Shown: positions 1-12,249 of the stretch, piece after piece
Layout: each line of letters begins with the position of its first letter
How positions within the stretch are numbered: position 1 is the stretch's first letter
DNA from: Schistocerca nitens
Taxonomy: Eukaryota; Arthropoda; Insecta; Orthoptera; Acrididae
Assembly (NCBI RefSeq): GCF_023898315.1
Contig: NC_064616.1
Span: 703,667,389-703,731,388 of the forward strand
DNA length: 64,000 nt
Direction: 5' to 3'
The notes under the pieces: generated by a model
The model's input: the letters and a program-made list of their open reading frames with translations, nothing else
Database searches by the model: none
What the model was told of the DNA's origin: nothing
Program-made: the position numbers and the translations under genes

Positions 1-192
1 CTCTGAGCACTATGGGACTTAACATCTATGGTCATCAGTCCCCTAGAACTTAGAACTACTTAAACCTAACTAACCTAAGGACATCACACAACACCCAGTC
101 ATCACGAGGCAGAGAAAATCCCTGACCCCGCCGGGAATCGAACCCAGGAACCTGGGCGTGGGAAGCGAGAACGCTACCGCACGACCACGAGC
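1..192 (-). mobile_element. tRNA-derived SINE, cut by window edge
   Basis: Read on the minus strand, a tRNA-like head with a GGTTCGATTCC B-box near 130-145 is followed by the body shared by all main SINEs here (the CTTAGGTTAGTTAGGTTTAAG block and the TCTAGGGGACTGATGACC block). The head (CTCGTGGTCGTGCGGTAGCG) differs from the more common GCCGGCCG-type head elsewhere in the window, so this is a different subfamily with the same body. The A-rich 3' end lies outside the window. Confidence 0.8.
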
Positions 193-2291
193 AACGCAGT
201 ACCGCCGAGATAGAAACGAAATCCAGAGCGAGTACCAGACTGGCTGGACTAGGTTTTTTTTTCTTTATTGTATTTCAATTCCCCATCGGGGCGGGCTGGC
301 AGCAGCATATGCGCTGCTCTTCAGCCGAAAGACATAGAACAAACAATAGAAGACATTTAAATATAACAAAGGAGAGAATATGGTGAACATAGATATAAAA
401 AAGGGGGAACATCATGGAAGGCAATAGACAAAAAACGGGGTGACTGTAAAATGGAGATAAAAAACTGTTTAAAAGTAGCACACACCAAAAGCCACACACT
501 GCGACAATGAAAAGAACACAAGGCACAGTATGACTGGAGCATAAAAGGTATCTACGGATGGCGTAGCACATAACAAACACTGACGGCGAACCGCAAGGCA
601 GTACACAATTAAAATCACACCTCTTGTCGCACAGGAGAAACAGCACTAAACACAACACTGATGCGGCACACTGACGATGATCAAAACAGAGGATCTGCCA
701 GGCGCTAGGAGATGAGGGAGACCGGAAGAAGGGAGGGAGGGGAAGAGATGGGGGAGATGAGCGGGGGGCGCGCTGAAGAGGGCCAGGTAGAGAGGGATGT
801 GGGAAGGAAAGAGGCAAGTATGGGGTGCAGGGTCTCTGGAGAGCGGGGGAAGGAGGAAAATCCGCTCTGGGAGAAGGAGGGAAGAGGAAAAAGGGGGCCC
901 TGGGGAGGGGGGGGGGAACAAGGCCAGGTTATAGTTGGAAGGAAGGGTAGAAGTCACGGCGAAGTTCGTCATCCGGGAGGGGGAGGCGTTGGAAATTGCC
1001 CTGATGGAGGAGATGGAGGGTGTGGAGGTGGAGAGAGGCAGGGATACAGCGATAGAGGTGCGGCAACGGGCGGGGGGTGGAGAGGAAGGAGGAAACCAGA
1101 GGGTGGGGGGGGATCAAGCCTGTGGACAATGTAAAGGATGCGGAGATGTTGGAGGAACAGGAGGAGGTGGGGGAAGGGGATCAGTTCATACAGGAGCCAT
1201 GTTGGGAAAGGAAGCCGGATACGGAAGGCAAGGCGGAACACATGGCGTTCAAGGATTTGGAGGGCCTTGTAAAAGCGGGTGGGGGCGGAGATCCAGGCAA
1301 CGCTGGCATAACAGAGGATAGGATGGATGAGGGATTTGTAGGTGTGGAGGATGGTAGAAGGAAGCAATCCCCATGTTCGGCCAGACAGGAGTTTCAGAAG
1401 GCGGAGGCGGGAATGGGCTTTCTGCTGGACAGTCTGGAGATGAGGGGTCCAGGTGAGGTGTCAGTCGAGGGTGAGGCCAAGGTATTTCAGGGTGGGGGTG
1501 AGCTGGATGGGACGACCATAAAGGGTGAGGTAGAAAACATGGAAGCGAAAGGAGCGTGTGGTGCGGCCTATGACGATTGCCTGGGTTTTGGAGGGGTTGA
1601 GACGGAGGAACCACTGGTTACATCAAGTGGTGAACTGGTGCAGGTGGGTTTGGAGGGTACGTTGAGACCGTTGAAGGGTAGGATAGAGAGCCAGGAAGGC
1701 GGTGTCATCAGCATACTGGAGAAGGTGGACTGGTGGGGGTGGCTTGGGCATATCAGCTGTATACAAGAGATAAAGGAGAGGGGAGAAGACAGAACCCCGG
1801 GGGATGCCAGCCGTTGGATAAAAGATACGGGAGTTGGTGTTGTGGAGGGTGACATAGGAAGGACGGTGCGAGAGGAAGGAAGCGACAAGATGGACAAAAT
1901 TGATAGGCAGGGCGTAGGTTTGGAGTTTAAAGAGGAGACCGGGATGCCATACACGGTCATAGGCATTTTGGAGGTCAAGGGAAACAAAAATGGCGGAGCG
2001 ACGGGAGTTGAGCTGGAGGGACAGAAGGTGAACAAGGTTGAGAAGTTGGTCTTCAGCAGAGAAGGAGGGTCAGAAGCCACACTGGGTAAGGGGGAGGAGG
2101 TGGTGTTGAGCAAGGTGCTGATGGATATGGTGGGAGAGGATGGATTCAAAGACCTTACTGAAGACGGAGGTGAGGCAGATGGGACGATAGGAAGAGGCAG
2201 CAGAAGGGGGTTTGTTGGGTTTGAGGAATAAGAGGACACGGTAGGTCTTCCACAGGTCAGGGTAGAAGCCAGTAGAGAGGATGACATTATA

Positions 2292-3050
2292 CTGGGTGTT
2301 ACAAAAAAGTACGGCCAAACTTTCAGGAAACATTCCTCACACATAAATAAAGAAAAGATGTTATGTGGACATGTGTCCGGAAACGCTTAATTTCCATGTT
2401 AGAGCTCATTTTAGTTTCGTCGTCCACCTACGCTCAATGGAGCACGTCATCATGGTTTCATACGGGATACTCTACCTGTGCTTCTAGAACAAGTACGACA
2501 CAACATGTGGTTCATGCACGATGGAGCTCCTGCACATTTCAGTCGAAGTGTTCGTACGCTTCTCAACAACAGATTCGGTGACCGATGGATGGCAGAGGCG
2601 GACCAATTCCATGGCCTCCACGCTCTCCTGACCTCAACCCTCTTGACTTTCATTTATGGGGGCATTTGAAAGCTCTTGTCTACGCAACCCCGGTACCAAA
2701 TGTAGAGACTCTTCGTGCTCGTATTGTGGACGGCTGTGATACAATACACCATTCTCCAGGGCTGCATCAGCGCATCAGGGATTCCATGCTACGGAGGGTG
2801 GATGCATGTATCCTCGCTAACGGAGGACATTTTGAACATTTCCGGTAACAAAGTGTATGAAGTCACGCTGGTACGTTCTGTTCCTGTGTGTTTCCATTCC
2901 ATGATTAACGTGATTTGAAGAGAAGTAATAAAATGAGCTCTAACATGGAAAGTAAGCGTTTCCGGACACATGTCCACATAGCATATTTTATTTCTTTGTG
3001 TGGGAGGAATGTTTCCTGAAAGTTTGGCCGTACCTTTTTGTAACACCCTG
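2292..3050 (+). mobile_element. Short mariner/Tc1-superfamily element with long inverted ends
   Basis: The two ends are inverted repeats: CTGGGTGTTACAAAAAAGTA at the left and TACCTTTTTGTAACACCCTG at the right. The symmetry continues inward through the GGCCAAACTTTC block and the GTCCGGAAACGC block to beyond 100 bp per side. TA flanks both ends (2290-2291, 3051-3052). Removing the element and one TA restores the LINE reading through LAHLY, so the target duplication is TA. At 759 bp it is far shorter than a full transposon; the first part of the transposase gene is missing, so this is an internally deleted copy. Confidence 0.85.
2478..2848 (+). pseudogene. Mariner-type transposase, C-terminal remnant
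   Basis: Frame 1 (2478-2580) holds MHDGAPAHF, the usual setting of the second catalytic Asp in this superfamily. The homology continues in another frame at 2585-2848 with WPPRSPDLNPLDFHLWG, the setting of the third acidic residue, and a tail typical of insect mariner-like proteins. One base is missing near 2590, where the two frames meet. Allowing for that shift, I count about 41 residues between the second and third Asp, which would be DD41D-like. The first Asp and the DNA-binding domain are absent. Not functional. Confidence 0.75.
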
Positions 3051-3276
3051 TAGAGATGGGCGAGGACAGTCAGGAAGGAATAGGGGCTTTCTCGAAGGTG
3101 ACGGTAGGTGACACAGTCGTGACCAGGGGCCGTGTTGCGTTTGGACTGGAGGATAAGTTTAATGTCTTGTGCTGTGATGGGAGTGTTTATGTCGGAGGGG
3201 GGCAACTGCCCCAAGTACTGGAGACTAGGAGCAAGTGGAGCGACCGAGGTATCGGCACGTTCCATGCTGAACTAGG

Positions 3277-6200
3277 TTTTTTTTTTCCTTTACTGTTATT
3301 TTAATACCTGAAAAATCAGGTAGGCTGTCAGCGGCATGCTACGCCGCTCTTCAGCCATAGTGGTAACAATAGCAGTACACAGAATGGAGAATTAGAAAAG
3401 ACAAAGTGACGGGCAAAAAATAGTGGTCACAGATACACAAAAAACACGGAGCCGTTCACACTCGACGATAACGACACTGAAAACAGGTTGACACGGCGCA
3501 CATAACACTGATGAATCCGACAGCACAAGTGAACGTAGAAGCGTGACGGCGGACACTAAAAACACAAATCGTCATCACACACACGAGACACTGATGGCGA
3601 TGATCTCCGGCGTGCAAAAGTCCACATAGCGTGTGCGAGTCCGGGAACCTGCCAAGAGGGGAAGAAGGGTGAGGGGGGGTGGAGAGGGGAGAACAAAGAT
3701 GCCAATGGCTGAGGAGATGGGAGGAGGAGTAGAGGGACAGGGGAGGGGAGGCCCAGGGGAGGAGTGGGGAGAAAGGGGGGAGGGAGGGAGGAGGAAGGGA
3801 GGGTGCCCAAAGGAACAGACACAGGAAGAGGGAGGGAGGATCAAAGTTGGTAGGAGGGATAGATGGAGGGGAGGAGGACATCATCAGGGAGGGGGAGCTG
3901 GCGGAAGCCACCTTGGGAGAGGGTAAGGAGGGTGGAGAGAGGGAGACCGGGTGGGACGTGGGAATACAGGCGCGGCAGCAGGGGGGGTGGGAGAGGATGG
4001 GAGATACAAGCGGATGAGGAGGATCAAGTTTGTGGGATCTGTATCCTTTCAAGGAAAAGGAGGAGGTGGGGGAAGGGGATGAGATCATACAGGATCTGCG
4101 TGGGGGAGGGGAGACGGATGCGATAGGTGAGGCGGAGAGCATGGCGTTCAAGGATTTGTAGGGATTTATAAAAGGTAAGGGGGGCGGAGATCCAGGCCGG
4201 ATGGGCATAACAAAGGATAGGGCGTATGAGGGATTTATAGGTGTGGAGGATGGTGGAGGGGTCCAGACCCCATGTACGGCCGGAAAGGAGCTTGAGGAGA
4301 CGGAGTCGGGAGTGTGCCTTGGCTTGGATTGTCCGGAGATGGGGAGTCCAGGAGAGGCGACGGTCGAGGGTGGCTCCAAGGTACTTAAGGGTGGGAGTGA
4401 GGGCGATAGGACAGCCATAGACGGTGACATAGAAATCAAGGAGGTTTTGGAGGGATTGACCTTGAACAACCATTGGTTGCACCAAGCGGTGAACCGGTCA
4501 AGATGGAATTGGAGAAGGTGTTGGGAGCGCTGCAGGGTGGGGGCAATGGCAAGGAAGGCGGTGTCATCGGCAAACTGGAGAAGGTGGACGGGGGGTGACG
4601 GCGGCGGCATGTCCGCCGTATACAAAAGGTACAGAAGGGGGAAGAGGACGGAACCTTGGGGCACACCGGCGGAGGGGAAAAAGGTGTAGGAATCCGTGTT
4701 ATGGATGGTGACGTAGGAAGGACGGTGGAAGAGAAAGGAGCCGATCAGACGGACGTAGTTAATAGGAAGGGCGAAGGTTTGGAGCTTGAAGACGAGACCG
4801 GAATGCCAGATGCAGTCATAAGCACGTTCGAGGAAGATTTCGGAGCGACGGGAATTAAGCTGTTCGGAAAGGAGATGAGTGAGGTGAAGGAGAAGGTCGT
4901 CGGAAGAGAAGGACGGCCGAAAGCCACACTGGGTAACGGGAAGGAGATGGTGCTGGCGGAGATGCCGGTGGATGTGTCGGTTGAGGATAGATTCCAGGAC
5001 CTTGCTGAAGACTGAGGTAAGGCTGATGGGACGGTAGGAGGAGACGGCGGACGCGGTTTGCCAGGTTTAAGGAACATGAGGATACGGGAGGTTTTCCACA
5101 GGTCGGGGTAGTAACCGGTGGACAGGACTACATTGTATAGCCTGGCCAGGGTGGAGAGGAAAGAGACAGGAGCTTCACGAAGGTGACGGTAGGTGACACG
5201 ATCGTGACCAGGAGCGGTGTTGCGTTTTGTGCGGAGTGTATCAATGAGATCCTGTGTAGTGATAGGGGCATTGAGTTCTGTGTGTGCAATGTCTTCCAAG
5301 TACTGGAAACCAGGAGCGAGGGGAGGGACTGAGGTGTTAGTTCGATCGCGGATATCCGGAAAGAGGGAGTAATCGAACTGGGGATCATCGGGGACGGAAA
5401 ATACATCGGAGAGGTAGGAGGCAAAGTGATTGGCCTTACTAAGGGTGTCAGGGAAAGGGTGATCATCATGGAGAAGAGGATAATAGGGGGAGGGTTTAGT
5501 TCCGGTAAGGCGACGGGAGGCCGACCAGAACTTGGACGAGTTGATTGGTAGGGTAGCATCTAAACGGGTGCATGTCTGTCGCCAGTCCCAGCATTTCTTA
5601 GCCGCGAGCAAATTACGAATGTGCGCTGGAGTTGCCGGTGGCGTTGTAGTGTGTCCGGGTCACGCGTGCAGAGGAAGGCACGGTAGAGACGACGGGATTC
5701 ACGGAGGAGGAGGACAGCCTGAGGTATGACGGTGGGGGTGGACGGCGAGAGTAGGGATGTGGGCCTCCACGGCCTCACACAAGGTCTGCTGGAGAAAGGA
5801 GGCGGCATGGGTGACATCGTCAGGGTGGTGGTAGGTGAAGGGGTGGCTATCGATCTGGGTGGAAAGGGTATCCCGGTAGGCATTCCAGTTGGCACGGGAA
5901 TAGTCATGGACGTACTTAGGGGGAGGGTCATTACGAGGGTCGGGGCGGGGGCGACGACCATCTGAAATGGTGAGGAGGACAGGGAGATGGTCGTTACCAA
6001 GAGGCTCCAGGACATCCACCGTTATGCAGCCAAGGAGGTTGGGGGAGGAGAGGATAACATCAGGAGTGGAGTTGGATTCGGGATGGGTGTGCTGGGGGAT
6101 GGGGATGAGTTCGCCTTGTAGGGAGGTGAGGAACCGATGCCACCGCCGTAACTCGGCTGCGGGACGACTATGGATGTTGAGGTCGGTGGCGATCACGTAG

Positions 6201-6714
6201 GAGGAGAAGGTATGGTCGATATGGGAGAGGAAGTCGAAAGAAATAGGGGCGTTGGGGCGGACATAGATGGTGGCGCAGGTAATGGTAAGGCCAGGGAAGA
6301 AGAGACTAAGGATCAGGTGTTCGGTGGGGTCGGGAAGGAGAGGTTGGAGCCGAACGGGGATCTGGCGGTGGTGACCAATGGCAACTCCGCCACGCGCAAT
6401 TGGGAGGGGATTATCGGAGCGGTGGAGGAGATAGGGTGAGGTGTGGATGGCGTGGTGGGGTTGGAGGAAGGTTTCATTGAGGAGGAAGGCATCCACGCGG
6501 TGGGTGGCAAGGGTGTGCAGGAAGAGGTTCTTGTTGGCGGGAAGGGAGCGGATATTGTTGAAAAGGATACGTTGCCGTCGCGCCATGACAGGGATTTAGA
6601 CGAGGGTGTCAAGACGGGAGAAGGTGAAATGGGCCTGCTTGTTGGAGTAGGTGGCGTACATTTTGAGTTGGAAAATGGAACGGGCGGCGAGGGAGATCTG
6701 TTGGAGGGTGTGTT
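3277..6714 (-). mobile_element. LINE-J copy B: jockey-like LINE with endonuclease and RT
   Basis: Poly-T at 3277-3285 marks the 3' end; the body then runs leftward-transcribed to about 6714. It contains the end of ORF1 (about 6600-6714), an APE-type endonuclease and an RT, all in the same family as copies A and C. It starts inside ORF1 and so is 5'-truncated. A GGACTAGG copy follows its 5' end (6715-6722), matching the repeats at 246-253 and 3269-3276. Copies A and B therefore sit head-to-tail at what looks like one original target. The plus-strand ORFs rich in Gly and Glu here are shadows of this C-rich minus-strand coding sequence. Confidence 0.88.
4024..6586 (-). pseudogene. LINE-J ORF2 (copy B): endonuclease-reverse transcriptase
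   Basis: The frame opens with MARRQRILFNNIRSLPANK. Asn11 fits the APE-type metal-binding Asn and Glu38 in LLNETFL the catalytic Glu; IATDLNIHS and GNDHLPV supply the Asp/Asn and Asp-His motifs. A frameshift near 5700 moves coding to the frame 5611-4745, which holds RNTAPGHDRVTYRHLRE and TGYYPDLWKTSRILMFLKPG (RT). Further shifts near 5040 and 4660 precede LLQFADDTAFLA, the F-A-D-D catalytic box, and a C-terminal block ending near 4024. The ORF1 stop lies just upstream. No RNase H or zinc knuckle is visible. It would nick DNA and reverse-transcribe its own RNA if intact; at least three shifts make it dead. Confidence 0.85.
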
Positions 6715-6722
6715 GGACTAGG

Positions 6723-6921
6723 GCAGAGCGGGTCCCTATATACGAAACCGGAGGGAGCTGCTATTGGCCGCTATCTGCGCGTGGCTTAGCGGTGGCACCC
6801 TCGCTGCGCGAGAGCCGCTGCACGTAATAGCCGCCGCGGAGGCGGAGCCCTCTATGGGCTGACCACGTCCATTTGTTCTGCCGCGTGTTCGACTTCCGCG
6901 GCAGAAGGTACTAGAATCTGC
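6723..6921. other. GC-rich stretch with short palindromes, unassigned
   Basis: About 200 bp between LINE-J copy B and the RTE fragment. It is GC-rich and has short inverted motifs, for example CCGCG...CGCGG around 6880-6905. No ORF or known element end is recognised. Confidence 0.4.
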
Positions 6922-8043
6922 TTTCTGTACAAATTGTAAATAGCCTTGCGCTCTCTGTATTTTACCCCTGCCACCTTCAGAATTTGAAAGAGAGTATTCC
7001 AACCAATATTGTCAAAAGCTTTCTCTAAGTCTACAAATGCTAGAAACGTAGGTTTGCCTTTCCTTAATCTTTCTTCTAAGATAAGTCGTAGGGTCAGTAT
7101 TGCCTCACGTGTTCCAACATTTCTACGGAATCCAAACTGATCTTCCCCGAGGTCGGCTTCTATCAGTTTTTCCATTCGTCTGTAAAGAATTCGCGTTAGT
7201 ATTTTGCAGCCGTGACTTATTAAACTGATAGTTCGGTAATTTTCACATCTGTCAACACCTGCTTTCTTTGGGATTGGGGTTATTATATTCTTCTTGAAGT
7301 CTGAGGGTATTTCGCCTGTCTCATACATCTTGCTCACCAGATGGTAGAGTTTTGTCATGGCTGGCTCTCCCAAGGCTGTCAGTAGTTCTAACGTAATGTT
7401 GTCTACTCTGGGGCCCTTGTTTCGACTCAGGTCTTTCAGTGCTCTGTCAAACTCTTCACGCAGTATCCTCTTCCATTTCCATAACATTGTCCTCAAGTAC
7501 ATCGCCCTTGTACAGACCCTCTATATACTCCTTCCACCTTTCTGCTTTCCCTGATTTGCTTAGAACTGGGTTTCCATCAAAGCTCTTGATATTCATGTAA
7601 GTGGTTCTCCTTTCTCCAATGGTCTCTTTAATTTTCCTGTAGGCAGTATGTATCTTAACCCTAGTGAGATAAGGCTCCACATCCTTACATTTGTCCTCTA
7701 GCCATCCCTGCTTAGCCATTTTGCACTTCCTGTCGATATCATTTTTGAGACGTTTGTATTCCTTTTTGCCTGCTTCATTTACTGCATTTTTATATTTTCT
7801 CCTTTCATCAGTTAAATTCAATATCTCTTCTGTTACTCAAGGGTTTCTACTAGCCCTCGTCTTTTTACCTATTTGATCCTCTGCTGCCTTCACTATTTCA
7901 TCCCTAAAAGCTACCCATTCTTCTTCTACTGTATTTCTTTCCCCCATTCCTGTCAATTGTTCCCTTACGCTCTCCCTGAAACTCTGTATAGCCTCTGGTT
8001 CTTTCAGTTTGTCCAGGTCCCATTTCCTTAAATTCTCAGTGCA
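6922..8043 (-). mobile_element. RTE-type LINE, middle fragment (RT N-terminal half)
   Basis: Minus-strand frames 7821-7456 and 7502-6922 encode the linker and N-terminal RT of an RTE-type LINE: NKGPRVDNITLELL, IITPIPKKAGVDRCENYR, DQFGFRRNVGTREAI and LAFVDLEKAFDNIGW. The fragment stops right after YLYRKQ-like sequence at about 6922, before the YADD box, and the upstream endonuclease is missing. Two frames overlap with one shift near 7480 and there is a stop near 7845, so it is a dead fragment. A 3' fragment of the same family lies at 18474-19517 on the other strand and overlaps this one by about 70 bp of the element. Confidence 0.85.
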
Positions 8044-8629
8044 ATGTCTAGTTCCGAAGCCAATAATATTTCTTACAGGAGATGGATCTTGACGGACGTA
8101 CAGACGCCGTTGACATTCAGTGCTGCGATACGGTATGCGTGGAGCTGCAGCCCACTAGGGTGTGGGACTACAGGTCGCTGCAGTGAAGATGCAAGGGCAC
8201 CCGGCGGTAGGTGCTGCCGGCGCCCTTCCACGGCACATATGTTGACATTAGCAGGTCGCCTCCCCTAACGGCGGAGACTCCTGTACGGGGTTTGCTGTTT
8301 CGTCAAAATCGTCGTTCCACACCAACGGCAACGCCGTCGCCGTGCTATCCATATATTCAGCGTCTGAAATACCCACAGAGAGGCTGGTATCGTTCCTTCT
8401 TCGGTAGGGGCTTCAGAGGCAGGAACATTCCGTTACGTCGAGGCGAGAGCCACTGAGAGCCGACGTTTCTCAGAAGCATTGATAACGCCGTCGTCCACGG
8501 TCTCAGACGCTGAAACGTTGGTTTGCTCAACAGGTAGTGTCCCATCTGGACAGGAAGCAGAGTCCCGTTCCGACGTCGGAGCGCGCCTAGTTTTGCGTCT
8601 TTTAGGGGAGCGTTGTTTACGCATTCGTC
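8044..8629. other. Degenerate sequence, possible LINE ORF1 remnant
   Basis: Minus-strand frames (8624-8433, 8683-8357) give basic, Ser/Thr/Arg-rich peptides that resemble the low-complexity part of LINE ORF1 proteins, but no defining motif is seen. The RTE fragment ends at its left edge and a SINE interrupts its right edge. No confident gene. Confidence 0.3.
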
Positions 8630-8832
8630 AAAAAAATGGTTCAAATGGCTCTGAGCACTATGGGACTTAACATCTGTGGTCATCAGTCCCCTAGAACTTA
8701 GAACTACTTAAACCTAACTAACCTAAGGACATGACACACACCCATGCCCGAGGGAGGATTCGAACCTGCGACCGTAGCAGTCACGCGGTTCCAGACTGAA
8801 GCGCCTAGAACCGCAAGGCCACACCGGCCGGC
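8630..8832 (-). mobile_element. tRNA-derived SINE (GCCGGCCG-head type)
   Basis: A complete minus-strand copy with the GCCGGCC head at 8826-8832, the B-box GGTTCGAATCC near 8760, the shared body and an A-run at the 3' end (8630-8636). It is flanked by near-identical 12-mers TACGCATTCGTC (8618-8629) and TACGCTATCGTC (8833-8844), a target-site duplication with two differences. Confidence 0.92.
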
Positions 8833-8844
8833 TACGCTATCGTC

Positions 8845-9790
8845 CTTCCGTGTCCGGAGACGGGAGGGAGTCGCGCCGGTCAGGCGTCGGGACAACCAGA
8901 GGGTCGACCAAAGAGCTAAGTTCGACATCAGCGTCGGTCACGGGCGCAGCCGGAGCTGCCACAAGAACTGAGGACACATTGAAGTCACATCGTCAGCCAC
9001 GTTGTCCACAACCAGCTCAGGAAAGAGCGGAACACTATCCATCAGCTGTTCATGTTATTCGCAGAGCCGCCGGGCGGCCAGTGTCGACTTAAGCTGCGTC
9101 ACATATGTGATCGGAAATATCGTAGATGACGCGGAAAGTACCATCCTCCAGCCGATAGTTGCGTTATCCGTCGCTGCAGGCGTTCAGATCTGATGTGGTC
9201 CTCTTTGCCACACCCGTCGTACCTGATTACACCTTGACATCCACATCCGGAACACGGCTGCGCAGATCAATTGCGATCTGTCGCAGTCTGTTAAGAAAAA
9301 GGTAGATGCAGAAGCGGGCCCAGCGTTCTGCCTTATGATCGTGTACAGCACTGTACGGCCGAAAAGCTGCTACGACATCCTCTAATGCCTAATCCCTCAT
9401 TTTCGATTTAGACCACGCCGACATTATCGTCAGCGTGACGGACACGTAGTCCCTGATTGCTCACGTTTAAAACACGCTCGCATGCAGCGTCATTGATCAC
9501 TTTAACGTAAACGGTGTTACTGAGAATCAGGGGATGGATAACCAGAAGTTCCGATGGTGGATTCTTCGCCTCCTCACGGAGGAATCTAACGCTTTCGGTC
9601 TTTCATATTCCGGACAAAAGTTGAAACATGATGTCTATTTTTTCAACTTATTTGTCATGATCAGCAGTGCCCGAAGCTAGCGCACAGGCAAAGTCCCAAC
9701 GTAATCACGCTTCGCAGACGGAAGCACGATACGTCCTCCCCAGGCGGCCGCTGAAGCCAGTCTGACCACTAAGCCACCGTCTCGTCTGAG
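8845..9790 (-). other. Decayed coding-like sequence, unassigned
   Basis: This continues the sequence interrupted by the preceding SINE. The minus-strand translation gives scattered protein-like blocks near 9090-9180 and near 9340 but with many stops and shifts. It could be a LINE ORF1 or gag remnant. I cannot name the family and see no zinc knuckle. Confidence 0.3.
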
Positions 9791-12237
9791 AACATCACGC
9801 GGTGAAATGCATATAAAGCACCTTCATAATACCCCGAAAACTCTGACCGTCGTTTTTTCAGAAACGGTCGTGTATCTACGGGTAAGCCGAGAAAAGTGTT
9901 CACTTATTTTAATACCTCTTCCACAGAGCGAAGTTCCTGGGAAATCGGGTAATGGCTCGTGCCGTGTTCTCCCCGTTAGTTTCAGAAGTTGTGAAAAGGA
10001 TCATCCATGGACTTGTTGAAGGAACTATCACAGCATACATTAAACGAATTTGCAGTTGCGAATATGGAAAACCATCAGCTGTATAATCGAATGCCGATAA
10101 CGAAAATTTATGTTTCCCGCTTATCGTGATGCTATCCGAGCTTGAATCACGGCCACACTCAATCACCTACATGTCGTCAACCATATGTCTTCTGAACAAC
10201 ACACGAATTGCAATATCGCATCTCAGTATTTGTCAAAAGAGTTTGAGCGAAGCAATAGATATCCTAAATGACTGTGAAAGGATGAAAATTTGAATCTCGC
10301 TCTTCCGAACACGAAATGTATAAAGTGTAAAATCTAATCTCATACTCAAAATGAATATTTGGCTAGCCCACCTGTCCCGTTTCTCTCCGACACAGAGCCA
10401 ACTACAGTCTTCCTCTGACTAGGCAGTTGTCAGGTTTGTATAGATGACGCAAGTGCGCTGAAGCGCCATTGCTTTGTATACTGTGGTTTTGTGCTGTACT
10501 GCCGTGGTAGCTACTTACCAACTGTCTACTTGAATTGAATTTTTTTTTCATAGCCACAACAGCTTTGTAATTTATCCTTAATTTATGCAAACAAATGTAT
10601 CTTAATTTATTTGTTGCTGTTAAAAGTGCGCAGAGTCGAAGGTAACCGCGTTGGCTGCCTTTCCCAACAGAGTGACAGATCAATATGCTATATGTTCGTC
10701 AGTTTTGGAATTGCTTAATAAACTTTGGGTTACACAATAAGCCTTAGTTGTAGCTCACGTGTGTTCAGCCATCACCGTAGCTAAAACAGAGGTGAAATTC
10801 ATAGGACGAGACGATTTGTTGCCAGTCGCCATACGTTAAGACCAATGTTGAGGAAGCGTCTTCGAATTAGTTTCAGGGTTTTTTTAACGAGAACAATACA
10901 GGCTCACTGCACAAGGAATGCACACTGCACAAGGCACATCAGATGACAACGATGGGAGATCTGTAATAGCTCTCCGATTCTGTCTTAACTTTCGAAATTC
11001 AGTTTTTCGTACCATGCAGTAGCATGCAGTTGATTTGTTTGTAGCCCTTTGCCTGCTCAGGTTTCGTAGTCCACCTCTAGATCTACGTTTGGTCCGGCTG
11101 TCCCGTACGGCAGGCTTATTGCGATATGACAAATTATTTTCACAAAGATTAACCACTGTCCCACCCCAGTTTCCGTAAGTCGATAGCATGTCGCTCTTTG
11201 GCGTCGACAAGGCACAGTGATCCATCATAAGACGTTTGCCGCTGGCAGGCATCGCTACACAACGTTCGACGCTGCTGGGAAGACGGGTATCCAGGATCGC
11301 TGCTATGCTTGCTCACGCTATCATTCTTATTCTCTAGTTATTTACTTCCCCTCATCTCTTTAAGTTTCATATTTATATGTCCTTCCTTTCATGTCGTTTC
11401 ATATTTCACAGTGTAGTAGTATAACGATAGCTTCATTAGCTACTTATTCCCAATCAACTCACATTTGCTTTCCCATTTATCCAGTTACCGTTGTCATCTT
11501 CTAACAGTATGAGTGTAGAAAGTAGTAATAGGTGTTAGAATAGTGACTCAGAATGCTTTCTCACGCTAGTATGAGTTCTTAATTAGATACCCAGTGATAT
11601 TGTCCAACCTGTGAACGATAACGTACCGATCATATTCTCCACGACTCACGATAACTTAATTTCATTTTTGCTGTTGTCACCTCTATTTAATAAAAGTAAT
11701 ATCACGGAATCCTAAGCCGAAAACCATACATCTCAGATAATATGCAAAAACGTATTTTGTGGGCTAAATGGCAGGGGGGGGGGGGGGGGGGAGGGCGGTT
11801 GGGGATCCATGTGTAACGTCCTCTGGAAGTTACGTAACATACTATCAGTCCGATCATCCACATAGACAGACTTCTAGTGATCGGGCTTTGTTGTACTGGA
11901 GCAGTTCCTCAAGGAGAAACGCTACGAGCAGAATGCAAGTAACTGCGTGTTCTAAAATTACTACCCGCTGTTGATGTGCCTGGAAAGAATATCAAGAATG
12001 GCTTGACACTGTAGATACACCTGCAACACTACATGATATCAAATCTTCGAAACGTGTGGAACTCAGCAATAATCGAATGGCACTGCGTTTTCCGAGACGA
12101 CGCTCAAAGCCTGCGTGTGGGTAAAACATCACAGCGATGTTTTACTGGAAATGAATACCAGTATGCGCTTAGTCTAATAACTAAGTTCTTTTACAAGCCA
12201 CTTGATATGTTTACGCTACTGGGAAAGAGACTTTATC
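9791..12237. other. No recognisable gene or element
   Basis: About 2.4 kb with only short chance ORFs (at most 122 codons, at 10884-11252). AT-rich patches and an AATAAA-like AATAAAC near 10718 occur, but no splice-supported exon, transposase or RT motif is seen. Probably old, decayed repeat or intergenic DNA. Confidence 0.4.
11774..11791 (+). repeat. Homopolymer of 18 G
   Basis: An uninterrupted G tract followed by a G-rich stretch (GAGGGCGG). The length is prone to sequencing error. Confidence 0.9.
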
Positions 12238-12249
12238 TGTAATTGTGCA

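Larger units (their letters stand above)
254..3268 (-). mobile_element. LINE-J copy A: jockey-like non-LTR retrotransposon, 5'-truncated
   Basis: The poly-T at 254-260 is the poly-A tail of a minus-strand LINE. Minus-strand fragments carry reverse transcriptase pieces: a block with RNTAPGHD (about 3140-3180), LYPDLW-like sequence and FLKPNKP (about 2230-2270), then the C-terminal LCYASVAWIS block (about 1300). Frames are broken many times, so it is dead. It is 5'-truncated inside the RT-upstream region and has no endonuclease. It carries a mariner-like insertion at 2292-3050. The octamer GGACTAGG/GAACTAGG lies on both sides (246-253, 3269-3276), which fits a target-site duplication. Assignment to the jockey group is from motif memory; the LINE call is firm. 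Confidence 0.85.

Noticed and set aside
712..2231. Long plus-strand ORFs (up to 384 codons) rich in Gly and Glu
   Set aside because: They are shadows of the C-rich minus-strand LINE-J coding sequence; no domain, start context or codon signal of their own.
10785..10800. AGAGGTGAAATTC as a possible 18S rRNA piece
   Set aside because: Only about 13 bases match the conserved rRNA motif; the flanks do not.
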